Notes: a model not told the origin generated them from the letters alone. DNA of 64,000 bases from Adiantum capillus-veneris (GCA_014529385.2 CM043947.1:101933311-101997310), one strand, 5' to 3'; positions 19,891 through 29,880 are shown, counted from the first letter of the stretch. Made by a program: numbers and translations.

Positions 19891-20640
19891 AAATTCAGCA
19901 TGCACAAGAACAACAGGTGGTAGCCTTTGCTCAGCAACCCCGCAAGAACCAGATGGCAGCAACACAATCACTGGATAAAGAACCAAAAGGATGGGTGCCA
20001 CTAAAGAAAAACACCATACCCATGGCGACCAAACAAGGGACTGCCAACCATGTTCAATACAAGCATAACACAACACAGTACACAGTGAAAGGATCAAGGT
20101 TAGCAACACGCGAAAAACAAGTATGGGTGCGGAAGGATAGAGGTGACATGGCAAACAAACCACAACACAACAGCATGAGTCAAAAGGAGAAAACAGTTCA
20201 ACCAAAAACCAAGGGAATAAAACAGATATGGATCTCCAAAAGAATGCTCAATAACAACTTAAGTGCGACTCGCATTTGGATCCCAAAACCAAAGCAACAA
20301 GAACTCCCTTCAGTATAAGCAAAATCGGCATACAGACACACACTACATATGAAACCGGCAAACCGATCTATGTGGGTGCCAATCAACAAGCAAAACAATG
20401 ACAACCACGGAAGTAGCAATAAGGTTACAAAAATCTCCAAAGCAAAGCTACAAATGGAAAGCAAAAGAGACAAAGTCTATGGCCAAGTCCGCCACGAAAA
20501 TTCTCTCCAAGGAGACGACTACGGCCATATCAACAATAGTGCAAACCAAGCAACTTTTGCAGGAAAGACGATCAAACAAAGAGCAATAGATTTACAACTT
20601 TTACTTGCAAAGAAAATCTGCCGACCAAATCAACAATAAA
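19891..20640 (+). pseudogene. G3 WVPK-repeat tail
   Basis: A Lys/Gln/Asn-rich frame carries at least five spaced aromatic motifs: GWVPLKKN, VWVRKDRG, IWISKRML, IWIPKPKQ and, after a TAA at 20316-20318 in a new ORF, MWVPINKQ. Spacing is roughly 20-45 residues. The composition is basic and low-complexity (SQKEKTVQPKTKGIKQ). It immediately follows PR2, as in G4. Homologous repeats follow the protease in G2. No known domain; a nucleic-acid-binding or capsid-associated role is a guess. Confidence 0.55.
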
Positions 20641-20834
20641 CAGAAAACCTCGACGGAGAATACCAATAAGCATATTGCTTATACCCTCCTCTTGCACAGC
20701 ATTAATTTTCCATGCATTGACCGAGTATGCATCATGTAGGGCCACATTACACAACCAAGCAGTAGCACAATTTTTTAACCCATGCACGACACATACACCG
20801 AAGCGATACCTTGTCGTCCGAGAGGACTCCGGCT

Positions 20835-20848
20835 AGGAGGGGGGGAGG
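20835..20848 (+). promoter_or_regulatory. internal polypurine tract
   Basis: AGGAGGGGGGGAGG follows a GAGAGGACTCCGG stretch, a context like that before plant Gypsy 3' LTRs. The next bases are CATTCTC rather than TG, so no LTR obviously begins here. It could be a central polypurine tract or the scar of an ancestral 3' end to which the extra ORFs were later added. Confidence 0.45.
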
Positions 20849-22447
20849 CATTCTCAACTTTGGACCCAATGGCAGAAAGAGCAAAAAAGGGCATGTTTTT
20901 CGACTATTTTTAAGGGTTGTTGTTTGATTGAAAAAATTTCTAGACTAAACCAAGTACATATACCCTTATACAGCATGAATAGACAAGTATATGGGGCCAA
21001 ACGCCAAATCAAGCCCCTAGGTGTGTGTATAAAGGTAAAAATAGCCATTTTTCGGGCAAAATATTAGAAAATGGAAGAAATCCGGCCATAAAAATTGCAT
21101 GTGAGTGTATATAGTGTTTTGCGGTGATGTTTTTTATTTATTATGATTTTTGGGGATTTTTTGGGTTTAATTTGCTATTTTTCTTTTAATTTTACTAATT
21201 TTCGGCAGAAAAACTTCAAAAATATAAAAAGCAGGTGAAGAACGGTCGTAATGAAAAACAAAAAGTATGGGGATGATCAGTGACCATAGGATAACCTATG
21301 GTACAATGGGGGTGCAATTATGTGAATGGAGCGGAAAGCGTGTTTTGGCCAGATTTTGACCGAAACGTCAAATTTCTCGTAAACTGGGCAAATGGAGTCC
21401 AAATCGAGAAATTTTTGAGCCTAAACCACATCTCGCAAGAAGTTGGGAGCACATGTCAAATTTCATGGAAAGTGGTTCAGGGACCCCCATTATAAGAAAT
21501 TTTCACTTCATTTTAAGCTCATTTCTACTATTGACTTTTGAGAGAGAGCTCCTGCCACCTAGAGCGAACGGGACTTCTAGCAGCTTCTACGACGTGCATG
21601 ACCACCCGACAGGCTCCAGACATGACAGGTAGGCTCACCACCTTGAGCTTTTCGCGCATGTTTGTTGTTTTGTCGCGAAAACTAGCGTAGGGTTCACACG
21701 GGAAGAGGGCAGTAGAGACCTACAGGCAGAAGTGACCACCTAACGGCTAACCCAGAAGCAATGAGACTTCATCGGCAGCTTACCCTAGTATAGGAGACCA
21801 CTTTTGGATGACCAAAGGTAGTAGAAAACCATCGGGAAAAACCCTAATTCCTAGAGCCCCACAAGAGGCCACCAAATGGGAAATCGGCGGAAAGGCGCCC
21901 AAATGCTACCAAAACTCATGGGTAGGAGAATCTCGACATGCTCCACAAGTCTATATAGCCCACATGGCCATACGGTGACCCGAAGCGGCACTAAACTTCA
22001 AAAACGGCATCAGACACACAAAGCGTCAAATAGCTCTCGCGGCCAAACCGCATGTCCGTTTGCCACCAAACTTCACGAGCGGGTTTCCTAGACCATCAAC
22101 AACCAAGTCCTATGGTGGTAGACCACCACAAGTCATCAAAGACATGAAAACGCAACCACGGGTGCTTCCAGAGCAACAAATTGCCAAACGGAGCTCCGGT
22201 GAAGCCAAAGTCGACAAAAACCATATGGCAAGGATCCCCAAGGGACCGTGAAGCTATGGAGACCAATATCAAGAAATTTCATTGCCGAAAAGCACTCCAA
22301 GAGTCAAAAAATGGCTCGGAGGCTCTGAAATCCACACAGGGAGTTTCTTTCTATCAATTTGACTTTTTTGTTGAAATAATGCTTAAAAGGGACTTAGGGG
22401 GACTCAGGGCAGGTACCAGTAGCACCTCCAATATAATTTTCATCAGG
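20849..22447. other. noncoding stretch of G3
   Basis: About 1.6 kb with no credible gene. The first part is AT-rich; the latter part from about 21540 is more balanced and begins GAGAGAGAGCTCC. Short ORFs here have no recognisable motifs. It separates the WVPK tail from the palindrome array and extra ORFs and may act as a long leader for the latter. Confidence 0.5.
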
Positions 22448-23326
22448 AGACATCCTACACGTAGGATGTCTCAAGGCCAAATCTGGGCACCAAACCTAAC
22501 ATTTCTCATCACACACAGCTTCTAAATAGCCTGTACATGCTAGCCACCAAGTTTCATCACATTTGGACAAAAATTGACCTCATATGCATCAAAAAACGCA
22601 AAGTCAGAGCATAGAGGCAATAATGGGCCATAGACCTACCAAAACTTGTCCAAATCAAATGAAACTTGCACAATACACTCATGAGCACATTGCCAAGCTA
22701 TCTGTGGGGTCACAAATGAAAAATGATGAAATAGACATCCTACGCGTAGGATGTCTAAATGACCAAATTGGTCCCCAGTTGATAATTTTCAGTTCCAGAT
22801 CTCTTTATGACACTTTCATAAGCCCATATATCAAGTTTCAAGCCATTCCCATCACATTTGGCCCCCAACACCTTCAAGATGCACTTTTTGAGCCCAAAAA
22901 CACTACACATGCTCTTATCAACACCAATTCTTGTCCAAATCAAAATCCAAGAGCAGGGCCATGTTCCACATGCCAAGAGCTATCCACAAAACCAATTTCA
23001 AGCTATTTTGATGAAAAAGACATCCTACGCGTAGGATGTCTCCAGCATGATTTTGACCTACTGTGCAAGAACTGACTTCATAGGGGCCATTAACATGCTG
23101 CAAGGAGCCTGTATATCAACTTTCAACCCATTTGAATATCATTTTCCACCTATTGAGGACATCCTACCCAATTTGTAAGCCAAAAGCCTGAATCTGCCCA
23201 GAAATGCACTTTTTGATGCCGAAACCCAATTCCAATCACATAGCCATGTTCAACAGGTCAAGGACCACCAGCATACCAAGTTTCACCAAAAACATGCAAG
23301 ATAGACATCCTACGCGTAGGATGTCT
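22448..23326. repeat. Four 24-bp palindromes at exact 285-bp spacing
   Basis: A 24-bp palindrome whose half is AGACATCCTACG occurs at 22448-22471 (one mismatch: CACG for CGCG in the centre), 22733-22756, 23018-23041 and 23303-23326. Start-to-start distance is 285 bp every time. A single half-like site (GGACATCCTAC) lies at about 23157. Sequence between copies is only loosely similar (shared TCAAGTTTCA and ATGCACTTTTTGA type words), so the units look like an old tandem repeat in which the palindrome stayed conserved. The array ends 165 bp before the ATG of the first extra ORF. Confidence 0.88.
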
Positions 23327-23491
23327 AAATGATAATTTTTGGCCAGAATGATACTGTGAGCACATGCAGAGTTTCCCTAGTTTCTTTTAAGTTTTATTTT
23401 CAATTTTCAAGTCATTTGGATAGTTAAAACTCAATTTCTCAGCTGATATGGAAAAACCGCTAACTTCGGACTACTGAGTGCAACAAGATCC

Positions 23492-24334
23492 ATGGCAGCC
23501 GCAAAATCACCGGCAAAGAAGAAGAGAATGACAATAAAAGACTACTTGGAAGAAGTAGAGCCATTTGTGATCCCAGAAGGAACCCCGAAGCCAACCAGCA
23601 CATGGATTCAAAATGATTTGCTAGAGTCCAATGATTTGAAGATCTACCAAGGCGTGTTCAAAGATATTGAAGGAAATGCAGTAGAGCTACCCATGATACC
23701 ACGGGAGCTCAACGAATTTGTCAGAAGCAAGATGGGAGATTATTTGGAAAAGGTGGACCTTCATAACTACTCTGAAGCTTTGTCAGCGGGGATTGACATC
23801 AAAAGAGTGTGGGAATTTGTAACCACTATCAAAGAAAATGGAGTGGCTAGAGTCACTGATCTGCAAGGCAAGCCGAATACCATGATTGTCATCACAGAGA
23901 GGGTGGTGGAAGCCGTTCTTGACATCTCCAACATGGGAGATAGTGTGACAAAGCGCCGAGATGAAGTCAAGGTGTACTCCGAAAAGAAGAACAACTACAC
24001 TTTTGAAGACATTGCAAACCGAAAAGTGGCTATCATGAGCCAGCTCTACAACCAATACTTCCACATGTGTACAAAGCGTCCACAAAAGTACAGAATGCCA
24101 CCTGGAGCCATTGCCACCACCTTCACTTGGGCAATGCAGAAGAGCAAGCCAAAAGTGATCAATTATGCTGCCTACATCCATGACAACCTGGTGAAGATGG
24201 GGAACAAAAATCCCACCTACATTGTACCTGGTGAGCTAATAACAAAAGTGGTTTATGGAGCACTGCATGCCAAGGGAAATTGTCCAGAACCTCCTTCACA
24301 GAATTATTGGTTAAAGCTGAAAGAAGATAAATAA
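23492..24334 (+). CDS. G3 extra ORF X1
   Basis: An intact 280-codon ORF with a good ATG. The start MAAAKSPAKKKRMTIKDYLE holds a basic PAKKKR patch resembling a nuclear localisation signal. The rest is globular: ELPMIPRELNEFVRSKMGDY, NTMIVITERVVEAVLDISNM, YNQYFHMCTKRPQKYRMPPG, TFTWAMQKSKPKVINYAAYI, YIVPGELITKVVYGALHAK. The order, a VV..VL strand-helix followed by a W..A......INyA.yI helix, resembles the middle of ORF-X in G1 and loosely the plant transposon-protein/mobile-domain families. It ends at TAA, and the same frame continues into X2. Unlike pol this ORF has no internal stop. Function unknown. Confidence 0.6.
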   Translation: MAAAKSPAKKKRMTIKDYLEEVEPFVIPEGTPKPTSTWIQNDLLESNDLKIYQGVFKDIEGNAVELPMIPRELNEFVRSKMGDYLEKVDLHNYSEALSAGIDIKRVWEFVTTIKENGVARVTDLQGKPNTMIVITERVVEAVLDISNMGDSVTKRRDEVKVYSEKKNNYTFEDIANRKVAIMSQLYNQYFHMCTKRPQKYRMPPGAIATTFTWAMQKSKPKVINYAAYIHDNLVKMGNKNPTYIVPGELITKVVYGALHAKGNCPEPPSQNYWLKLKEDK

Positions 24335-26249
24335 GAAGAACCTCCTAGGGCACCCAGAGTTGTCACGCGTTTGAAGCGCCGGTTAGAAACCATGCTAGAA
24401 GAGCCGTCGGAGTTACAGAAAGGAAAGAAGGAAAGTATACAAGTGCCGATCAAAGAAACCAAATCACAAAAAGCAGCGCGGCTAGAGCGACTAATGGAAA
24501 GCTTCAGAGCTGAAAGATCACTCAAGGGAGATCTAAGAGAGTTGTGGAAGCCCTCTCTGGAAGCCATGTCGGGATCGTCTCGAAGGGTGCATCGAGATTG
24601 GTTTGAAGACTACATCAAAAATTTTGAGATCCTGGATGCTACGACAGAAAATATCCCTAATGTCCCTTTTACAGAAGAAGAAGTGGACGAAGTACGACGA
24701 CAACTGCTGGAAGAGCAGGAAGGCCAAGAAAGGGAGAGAAAGACCAAGGCGGACCGGGACTTCAAGAAGAAGCCAGCAACTCCACCGTCAAGCAGGGAGT
24801 CCAGCCCACCGCCATCACCACCTCCTCTTAGCCCTCCACAAACCCAACAAAAGGAGGATGAACAAGAGGATTCAAAGCAAGAGAAGAACCAAGAGAAAGA
24901 GCAAAAAGAAGAAGCGGAACCAAAAGAGGAGAAGTTAGATCTAGAAGAAAAGAACTTCAGAATATTTCTTGATCTACTAGCTGCGGGTTATTCATGATAA
25001 GAGGCAGCCACTGTGGCCTTTGAGTTGGCAAGCACAAGGCCCAAGGAACAGATGCAGAGCTTGCGGTTAGTGGAACTGAAAGAGATGGCCACTGATACAG
25101 TGGACCTACAGCCACCAACCAATGACTGGGATGTGGTGATGCACAAGCTAACCAGGCTCAGGGCAAGATCAATGGCCACGGAAAGTGAGATTGATAATCT
25201 CAAAGCCAATGAAGTTCAGATCAAGGCTGAAGTTGACACACTACAAAGATAAAGCCAAGAATATAGACAAATAAAAAAAGCTGCAAGCTAGTTTGGACGC
25301 AGCATTACAAAGATGCCAAGAGATCGAACAAGAAAATCAGGCATCAGAAAACAAGCTTCAAAGAGCTGAAGAAGAATACAAGAAAATCAGCAAGTCATTG
25401 ACAGATGCAGAGAGAGAAAGAGACAACCTAACCCTACAACTTGTTGAAGAATCCAAAGAAGTGAAAACCCTGAGGAATGCCAAAGAAAAGGTAGAGATAG
25501 AGCATGAAGCGAGCCAGGATGAAGTGATTGAGCTGAAAGATCAGATGAAAGTCAAAGATCAAACCATCCAAAGGCTGCGGGCATCTCCTGCCAGAGTCAG
25601 AGCTACTAGCTCGACTGGCACCTCTTTAGAGAATGAGCTATATGAAGAACAAATGAAGGAGCTCCAAAAGGAGTTAACACTAGAGAAGCGGCAAAGGTTG
25701 ATGCTGGCCGAGGGGTCTATGGTAATGCAAAACCGCCTAGAAGAAGAAAATCAAGCCATGACGAATGAGTTAGAAGCCATCAAGAGAAAGCTCGAGGAGG
25801 CGGAAAAGATAAATGTAGATCTAAACGACCTCCTAGTAAACATGGTAGAGCAAGCAGAAGAGGAAAAGAAGACACTTCAGAAGCAAATAGAAGAGCTGAG
25901 AGGCCAGCAGCAAACGGAAGAGCAGCAGTTTAGCACCGGGCTAGCAGCCGTGGAGGGTATTGACATAGAGAATGTGTCAGATCCAGTGGACACCACCATG
26001 CAAGAGGAAATCCTGGTGGGACCCTCACAAGAGCCACAAGATCTAACACAAGAAGAAGAAGAGAAGCTGGAAAAGGCCATAGAATCGGCAGTCAAAGACA
26101 CAGCCAGAGAAGCATTGGAGTGGGAGCAGAGGGTTTTTAAGTCGATGACTATTCAGAAGATAGATGCCAGTAACCTTCGGCGTGAATGGCTACAGCCCTC
26201 TCTCCCATATCCTCGACTAAAATATGAAGCTACCACAATCAACAAATGA
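24335..26249 (+). pseudogene. G3 extra ORF X2, long coiled coil with UBA-like motif
   Basis: Continues the X1 frame after one TAA. First part (24371-24997) has KRRLETMLEEPSELQKGKK, WFEDYIKNFEILDATTENIP, a proline-rich run (SSPPPSPPPLSPP) and a highly acidic/basic stretch. Then FLDLLAAGYS, two stops (TGA TAA), and EAATVAFELAST: this resembles the L..aGY...EA...L helix of ORF-X in G1, a UBA-like motif. From about 25293, after a frame change, a 318-codon frame is almost all coiled coil (ENQASENKLQRAEEEYKKI, IQRLRASPARVRATSS, EAEKINVDLNDLLVNMVEQ). It may form long rods or oligomers. No family recognised. Confidence 0.55.
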
Positions 26250-26921
26250 ATAAAAGAGGAGCCAACAGTGCCATTGTACAAAGCAGATATCTCCAAACCT
26301 GAAGGGGTCAAGCTGATAGTGGACTCTTTGCCCGGGTGGAGAAAGGCATGGCTGACAAAGTATCCTCAATATCTAATTCATCTGGTAGAGGCACCTAAAG
26401 TGATCAGAGATAACCTCAGTTTCTGCCCTCTACCAAGGATGAGGACATGGAAAGCCCATGAGTTGTTGCAGAGAAGCCAACCCACTTGGCTAAATTACCC
26501 GAAGCTGCCAGGCTTGAAGGCAGGCGAGAGAATAAGTGAGAAATACATGGTGAAAACTCTAACGGGTGCCATCAAATTGTGCACTGGCTTGCCTGACCTA
26601 TCTTGCATCATGATGAGAAAGATATGTAAAACACTTTTGGCAGTCTTCGAGACCTTCAAATCAGGCCAGGCGACAAACAGTATCTTCTTCTTTCAAGATA
26701 CATACAGATGTGCATACGATCTGTTTGGTCGGCCTTCTCACGAGGTGATACATGCATTGTATCAAAGGATTATGTTTTTGCCATCTTATCACCTCCAGGC
26801 CTTTGAAGAAGCCTTCTACACCGGCTTCTTCACAATCAGCATAGACATATTCGGCTCGACGCTACTAGTTCAACATGCGAGATATGAGTCCCTTCTCAAG
26901 ATGAGAGAAAGACTACACTGA
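26250..26921 (+). pseudogene. G3 extra ORF X3, globular C-terminal domain
   Basis: In phase with the X2 coiled coil after a TGA, about 220 residues with a different, hydrophobic composition: VKLIVDSLPGWRKAWLTKYP, LPRMRTWKAHELLQRSQP, MVKTLTGAIKLCTGLPDLS, SIFFFQDTYRCAYDLFGRP, ALYQRIMFLPSYHLQAFEEA. It probably forms the C-terminal globular part of one X2-X3 protein. I recognise no domain. It ends about 40 bp before the polypurine tract, so it is the last coding unit of the element. Confidence 0.5.
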
Positions 26922-26959
26922 AGACGCAGCTCAACGGCCATGTTGGGGATGACATGAAC

Positions 26960-27430
26960 AAGGAGGGGGAGAGTGTTAGCAGCGGGACACACCCTATGAA
27001 GCTCGGCGGAATATTATTTTTTGTAATTATTCATTTATTGAGAAAAACCGACATTTCACCTTTGTAAATAGTGGGGCTTACAGAAGCTTCCAGATTGTAT
27101 CCCATTTTTGACATTTAGATTGAGTAAATGGTTAAATTGGAACATCAGGGTTTGAGATTGTAACGTATTTATACCACTTTTTGACCTTAATGAGAAAACC
27201 TTTGTCATTTTTATAGAGTTCTGTTTGTGAGTGAGCGTACTGTGTACAAGAGAGAGTGAGAGTTTCATCTTGACGCTACGCGCGCACCGGTGGTCGGAAT
27301 CGAGTGCGAAGAAGTGCAGCGTGTTGCCCCCGACGAGAGCTACGTGCCAATACCTACATTGTGGGCGTACGGTCTGGTTTTGCGAGCTCGACCCGTGAGC
27401 TTCATCTGATGATTCGGTGAGCATACGTTA
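26960..27430 (+). repeat. Polypurine tract and LTR of G3
   Basis: AAGGAGGGGGAGAG at 26960-26973 is followed by TGTTAGCAGCGGGACAC, starting at 26974, as expected for a 3' LTR. TATA-like TATTTATA lies at 27166-27173, about 190 bp in. The 3' border is not defined by a second copy; 27430 is approximate. No partner LTR is seen upstream of the element in the window. Confidence 0.6.
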
Positions 27431-27989
27431 TCCGTTTTCGCATTTTAGCATATCCACGCTGTCAGGATTTTTTTTGAGCAAGGGATTGCGCATATGTACA
27501 TACACATGCATGGTGCATCAAATAAAGAATTGCCCATTTTCCAGAGTTAGGTGGTTACGTGGGGCCCACATGTGTACAGGTAGGACAGCATGTACATAGT
27601 GCATCGATTTTCACTATCACCAGTACCAGTATGTTTTTTCTACAATAATGAGGAGTTTATAGCGCGTAAAACTTCTCGAGGAAGCTATCCGCGGGCCGAC
27701 GACATGAGGTAAGCAGGTGCGTCAGATGGCATCTAGTGGCGTCAGGAGGGCGAACAGGGTCAATATTTGCACGTGGATGAATACGGACACAAAGTGGTGT
27801 TTTCTTGTGAGAGGTATGCAGAAATGTCATCATTAGGACCACTTTTTGGGGCCACTTCACGTGGTTGCGAGACGCATCATTGAAAAGAAATGAGTGCCAA
27901 GTGTGCGAATGATGCAAAAAGGTGACAACTATGCCCTGCGAGGTCAGTTTTTGGCCTATTCGGGGTCCGTTCGAGGTCATTTAAAAGGG
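27431..27989. other. no gene seen
   Basis: About 560 bp between the G3 LTR and the G4 fragment. Short ORFs on both strands have no recognisable motif. It may include the end of the G3 LTR or the decayed 3' part of G4. Confidence 0.4.
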
Positions 27990-27992
27990 CAC

Positions 27993-28449
27993 CTAGATTT
28001 GATCATTTCCTTGATAGTAGCCTTGGGCTTCCAACAGTCGAATCCAATGCCATGTTTCCTTACATTTCTTGGAGCGAGTGGGACGTCTCTTACCAGGCTC
28101 CTGTCTTTTAGCACTAGCTATGGTCGCTAAAGAAGCTTTAGGGACCCACTTGTATGTTTTCTTTGTTATATTGGGATGGGTCGTGTGTGTCTCAAGCTTT
28201 ATTTCAACTACATCAGTTGAAGCTCTAGAGAGTTGGGCTATGGGGACATATGGTTCAACCTCTTGGACATGCAATGTTTTGGGTTGTATTTCCTTAAGAG
28301 GCAGTATCTCAAGGACTATGGCTTGAGTAGCAAGGCGGCTAAGAGTTGGTTTCTGTGTTGTGACACCCCTTATCCCTCAATCAATAGTGCATTTGGTGGC
28401 TATCATCATGTGCATCCTAGGTTTATATTACCCTCCATAGTTCCAACAT
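27993..28449 (-). pseudogene. G4 WVPK-repeat tail
   Basis: The frame after PR2 continues through LRSCV-like decayed sequence to HPNITKKTYKWVPKASL, then KKCKETWHWIRLLEAQGYY and GNDQI, closely matching G2 (TYKWVPKVSL, TWQWIPKKLLEAQGYY). WIPK has decayed to WIR, and the sequence ends at the position of the next WVPK. Upstream residues LHVQEVEPYVPIAQLSRA have no match I know. Confidence 0.65.
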
Positions 28450-28690
28450 GCATGACCAAAAATTCTTGAGCTACAACCCCATTGTCATAATAACTGACAG
28501 AAGTGTGTCAGATTCCAAAAATCGTAGTATTTCTCTTTTTGACACCCTTGACTTGGATAATACTCTCAGATAGAGGTGGCTTCCCTAACGGACACCACAC
28601 CCCATATGATAGCAGGTTATATTTAGCACCCATGTCCAATAAGGAGTTATATAGTACTTTTCCATAGGTGCTGTTTAGCTCAATAGGGTA
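28450..28690 (-). pseudogene. G4 second retropepsin-like domain (PR2) after integrase
   Basis: In the integrase frame, after a TGA, YPIELNSTYGKVLYNSLLDM then GAKYNLLSYGVWCPLGKPPL gives an active-site strand LLDMGAKYNLLS (D-S-G decayed to D-M-G). The second half, TTIFGI, VVAQEFLVMHVGTMEGNINL then GCT, resembles the eFlVm...m...iLG core. It aligns in position and pattern with PR2 of G3 (ALLDSGAQANLIS). Two stops and the M substitution make it defective. Confidence 0.65.
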
Positions 28691-29411
28691 TCATAGAGGT
28701 GTGTCAGAGTCCAACCAATCCTCGTCGGTTTCAACGTGGAATGCATGTGTAACTACAAGGTTAGCCTCTCGTTTTTGTCTTATGCGTTGTTGTCGCTCCT
28801 TAGCCTCAGCTTGAGCTTGTATCTTCTTCAATTCTATTTGTGCATTGGCTGCCTTTTTTGTATGGATGGCACATAGCTCCTCTTGGCTTAAAGGATCATA
28901 GTATCTTTTAAATTTTCTCCCATTGAAGAATCCAATGGTTTCAGCTCCATCAAGAGTCTCCACATGAATGGTTCCTTGTGGGGTGATCTCACATACTCTA
29001 TATGGTCCTTTTCCCGCATATTTCAACTTTTTCTTTTTGTTACGCACTCCATACATAAGGACTTTATCAGCAACATTGATATCTTTGTTCTTTAGATGAC
29101 GATCAAACCATTTCTTCCTTCTATCTTTCTCCACAAGTGCATTTTGCACAGCTAATTGCCTCTCTTCATCTAGCCTTTCAAGGATATATAATCACTCAAC
29201 TAAGGGGTTACCATTCCAACCTTCTTGAGAAGCTACTCGAAGACTAGGAACCACAAACTCCCATGGCATAACCGCTTCTTGTCCATAAACCATCGTTAAT
29301 GGCAACTTTGTATGCAGTACGATAAGCCCATGAAGTTGATGTAAGCTTTAAATCCCAATCTGTGCGATGAGCTTCCACCGTTTTGGTCAAGATAGAGATT
29401 AAGGTCTTGTT
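28691..29411 (-). pseudogene. G4 integrase C-terminal half
   Basis: From 29411 downward: NKTLISILTKTVEAHRTDWD, LKLTSTSWAYRTAYKV, then, after frame breaks, RRKKWFDRHLKNKDINVADK, VLMYGVRNKKKKLKYAGKGP and YRVCEITPQGTIHVETLDGA, the SH3-like end of integrase. NGRKFKRYYDPLSQEELCAI and a basic helical tail (ELKKIQAQAEAKERQQRIR) follow, like the tail before PR2 in G3. Confidence 0.82.
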
Positions 29412-29700
29412 TCGATATATTATCATTGCCACTGACTATGTGACAAAGTGGGAGAAAGGCAGGGCAACATATAAGGCCGATACGAGCTCAACTACCAAGT
29501 TTCTCTTTGAGAACATTGTTACAAGATTTGGTTGTCCCTTTGAGATTGTGAGTGACAATGGTACTCATTTTATAAATGGAGTAATAAAAGAACTCACTAA
29601 CAACTTTATGATAGCTCACCATAAGTCCACACCTTATTATCCACAAGCAAATGGCCAAGCTGAGAGCACCAACAAGACCTTAATCTCTATCTTGACCAAA
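29412..29700 (+). pseudogene. G4 integrase core, inverted relative to its element
   Basis: RYIIIATDYVTKWEKGRATY, FLFENIVTRFGCPFEIVSDN then GTHFINGVIKELTNNF, and YYPQANGQAESTNKTLISIL lie on the plus strand, whereas every other part of G4 is on the minus strand. The second catalytic D (SDNGTHF) and E (NGQAES) are present. It is bounded by perfect 30-bp inverted repeats (29382-29411 and 29671-29700), so the segment has flipped or been copied by template switching. Confidence 0.8.
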
Positions 29701-29704
29701 TTAT

Positions 29705-29880
29705 CAACTCATCATCATCAACTCCAGTAGGGGCTTCACCATTGGGTATGCAAGACAAATGATCCGCCATGACATGTCTTTTACCAGGTCTTACCACAAC
29801 GGTAAAATCAAACTCAAGGAGAATTAACAACCATCGTGTAATTCTTCCCGTGGAACAAGATTTATTTACTAGAAAAATGG
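29705..29880 (-). pseudogene. G4 RNase H tail
   Basis: FLVNKSCSTGRITRWLLILL, EFDFTVVVRPGKRHVMADHL then SCIPNGEAPTGVDDDELI is the end of Gypsy RNase H. The frame is open here. Upstream it joins block B within LVNK, with no RT beyond, so most of pol has been lost at this junction. Confidence 0.75.

Larger units (their letters stand above)
15283..27430 (+). mobile_element. Gypsy element G3 with second protease and three extra ORFs
   Basis: Plus-strand element of at least 12 kb: protease (15283-15952), RT (16079-17527), RNase H (17540-17930), two H2C2-like fingers and integrase (17931-19531), a second protease-like domain (19556-19890), WVPK repeats (19975-20640), an internal polypurine tract (20835-20848), a noncoding stretch with a palindrome array (22448-23326), three ORFs (23492-26921), a 3' polypurine tract (26960-26973) and an LTR from 26974. 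The 5' LTR and gag are missing; block A abuts upstream. All coding parts are broken by stops. I treat it as one element from the order and strand, and from the parallel with G1, but I cannot show the two LTRs. Confidence 0.65.
27990..29880 (-). mobile_element. Gypsy element G4 fragment with integrase, PR2 and WVPK
   Basis: A minus-strand fragment in the order RNase H tail (29705-29880), integrase core (inverted, 29412-29700), integrase C-terminus (28691-29411), second protease (28450-28690) and WVPK tail (27993-28200). It lacks gag, first protease and RT. Its upstream border meets block B at 29873. It is a separate copy from G3, diverged at the protein level, and shows the same unusual domain order after integrase. 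Confidence 0.75.

Noticed and set aside
22448-23326. CRISPR-like array (regular repeats with unique spacers)
   Set aside because: Repeats are 24-bp perfect palindromes at 285-bp spacing in a plant retroelement; the spacers are far too long and there are no cas genes.
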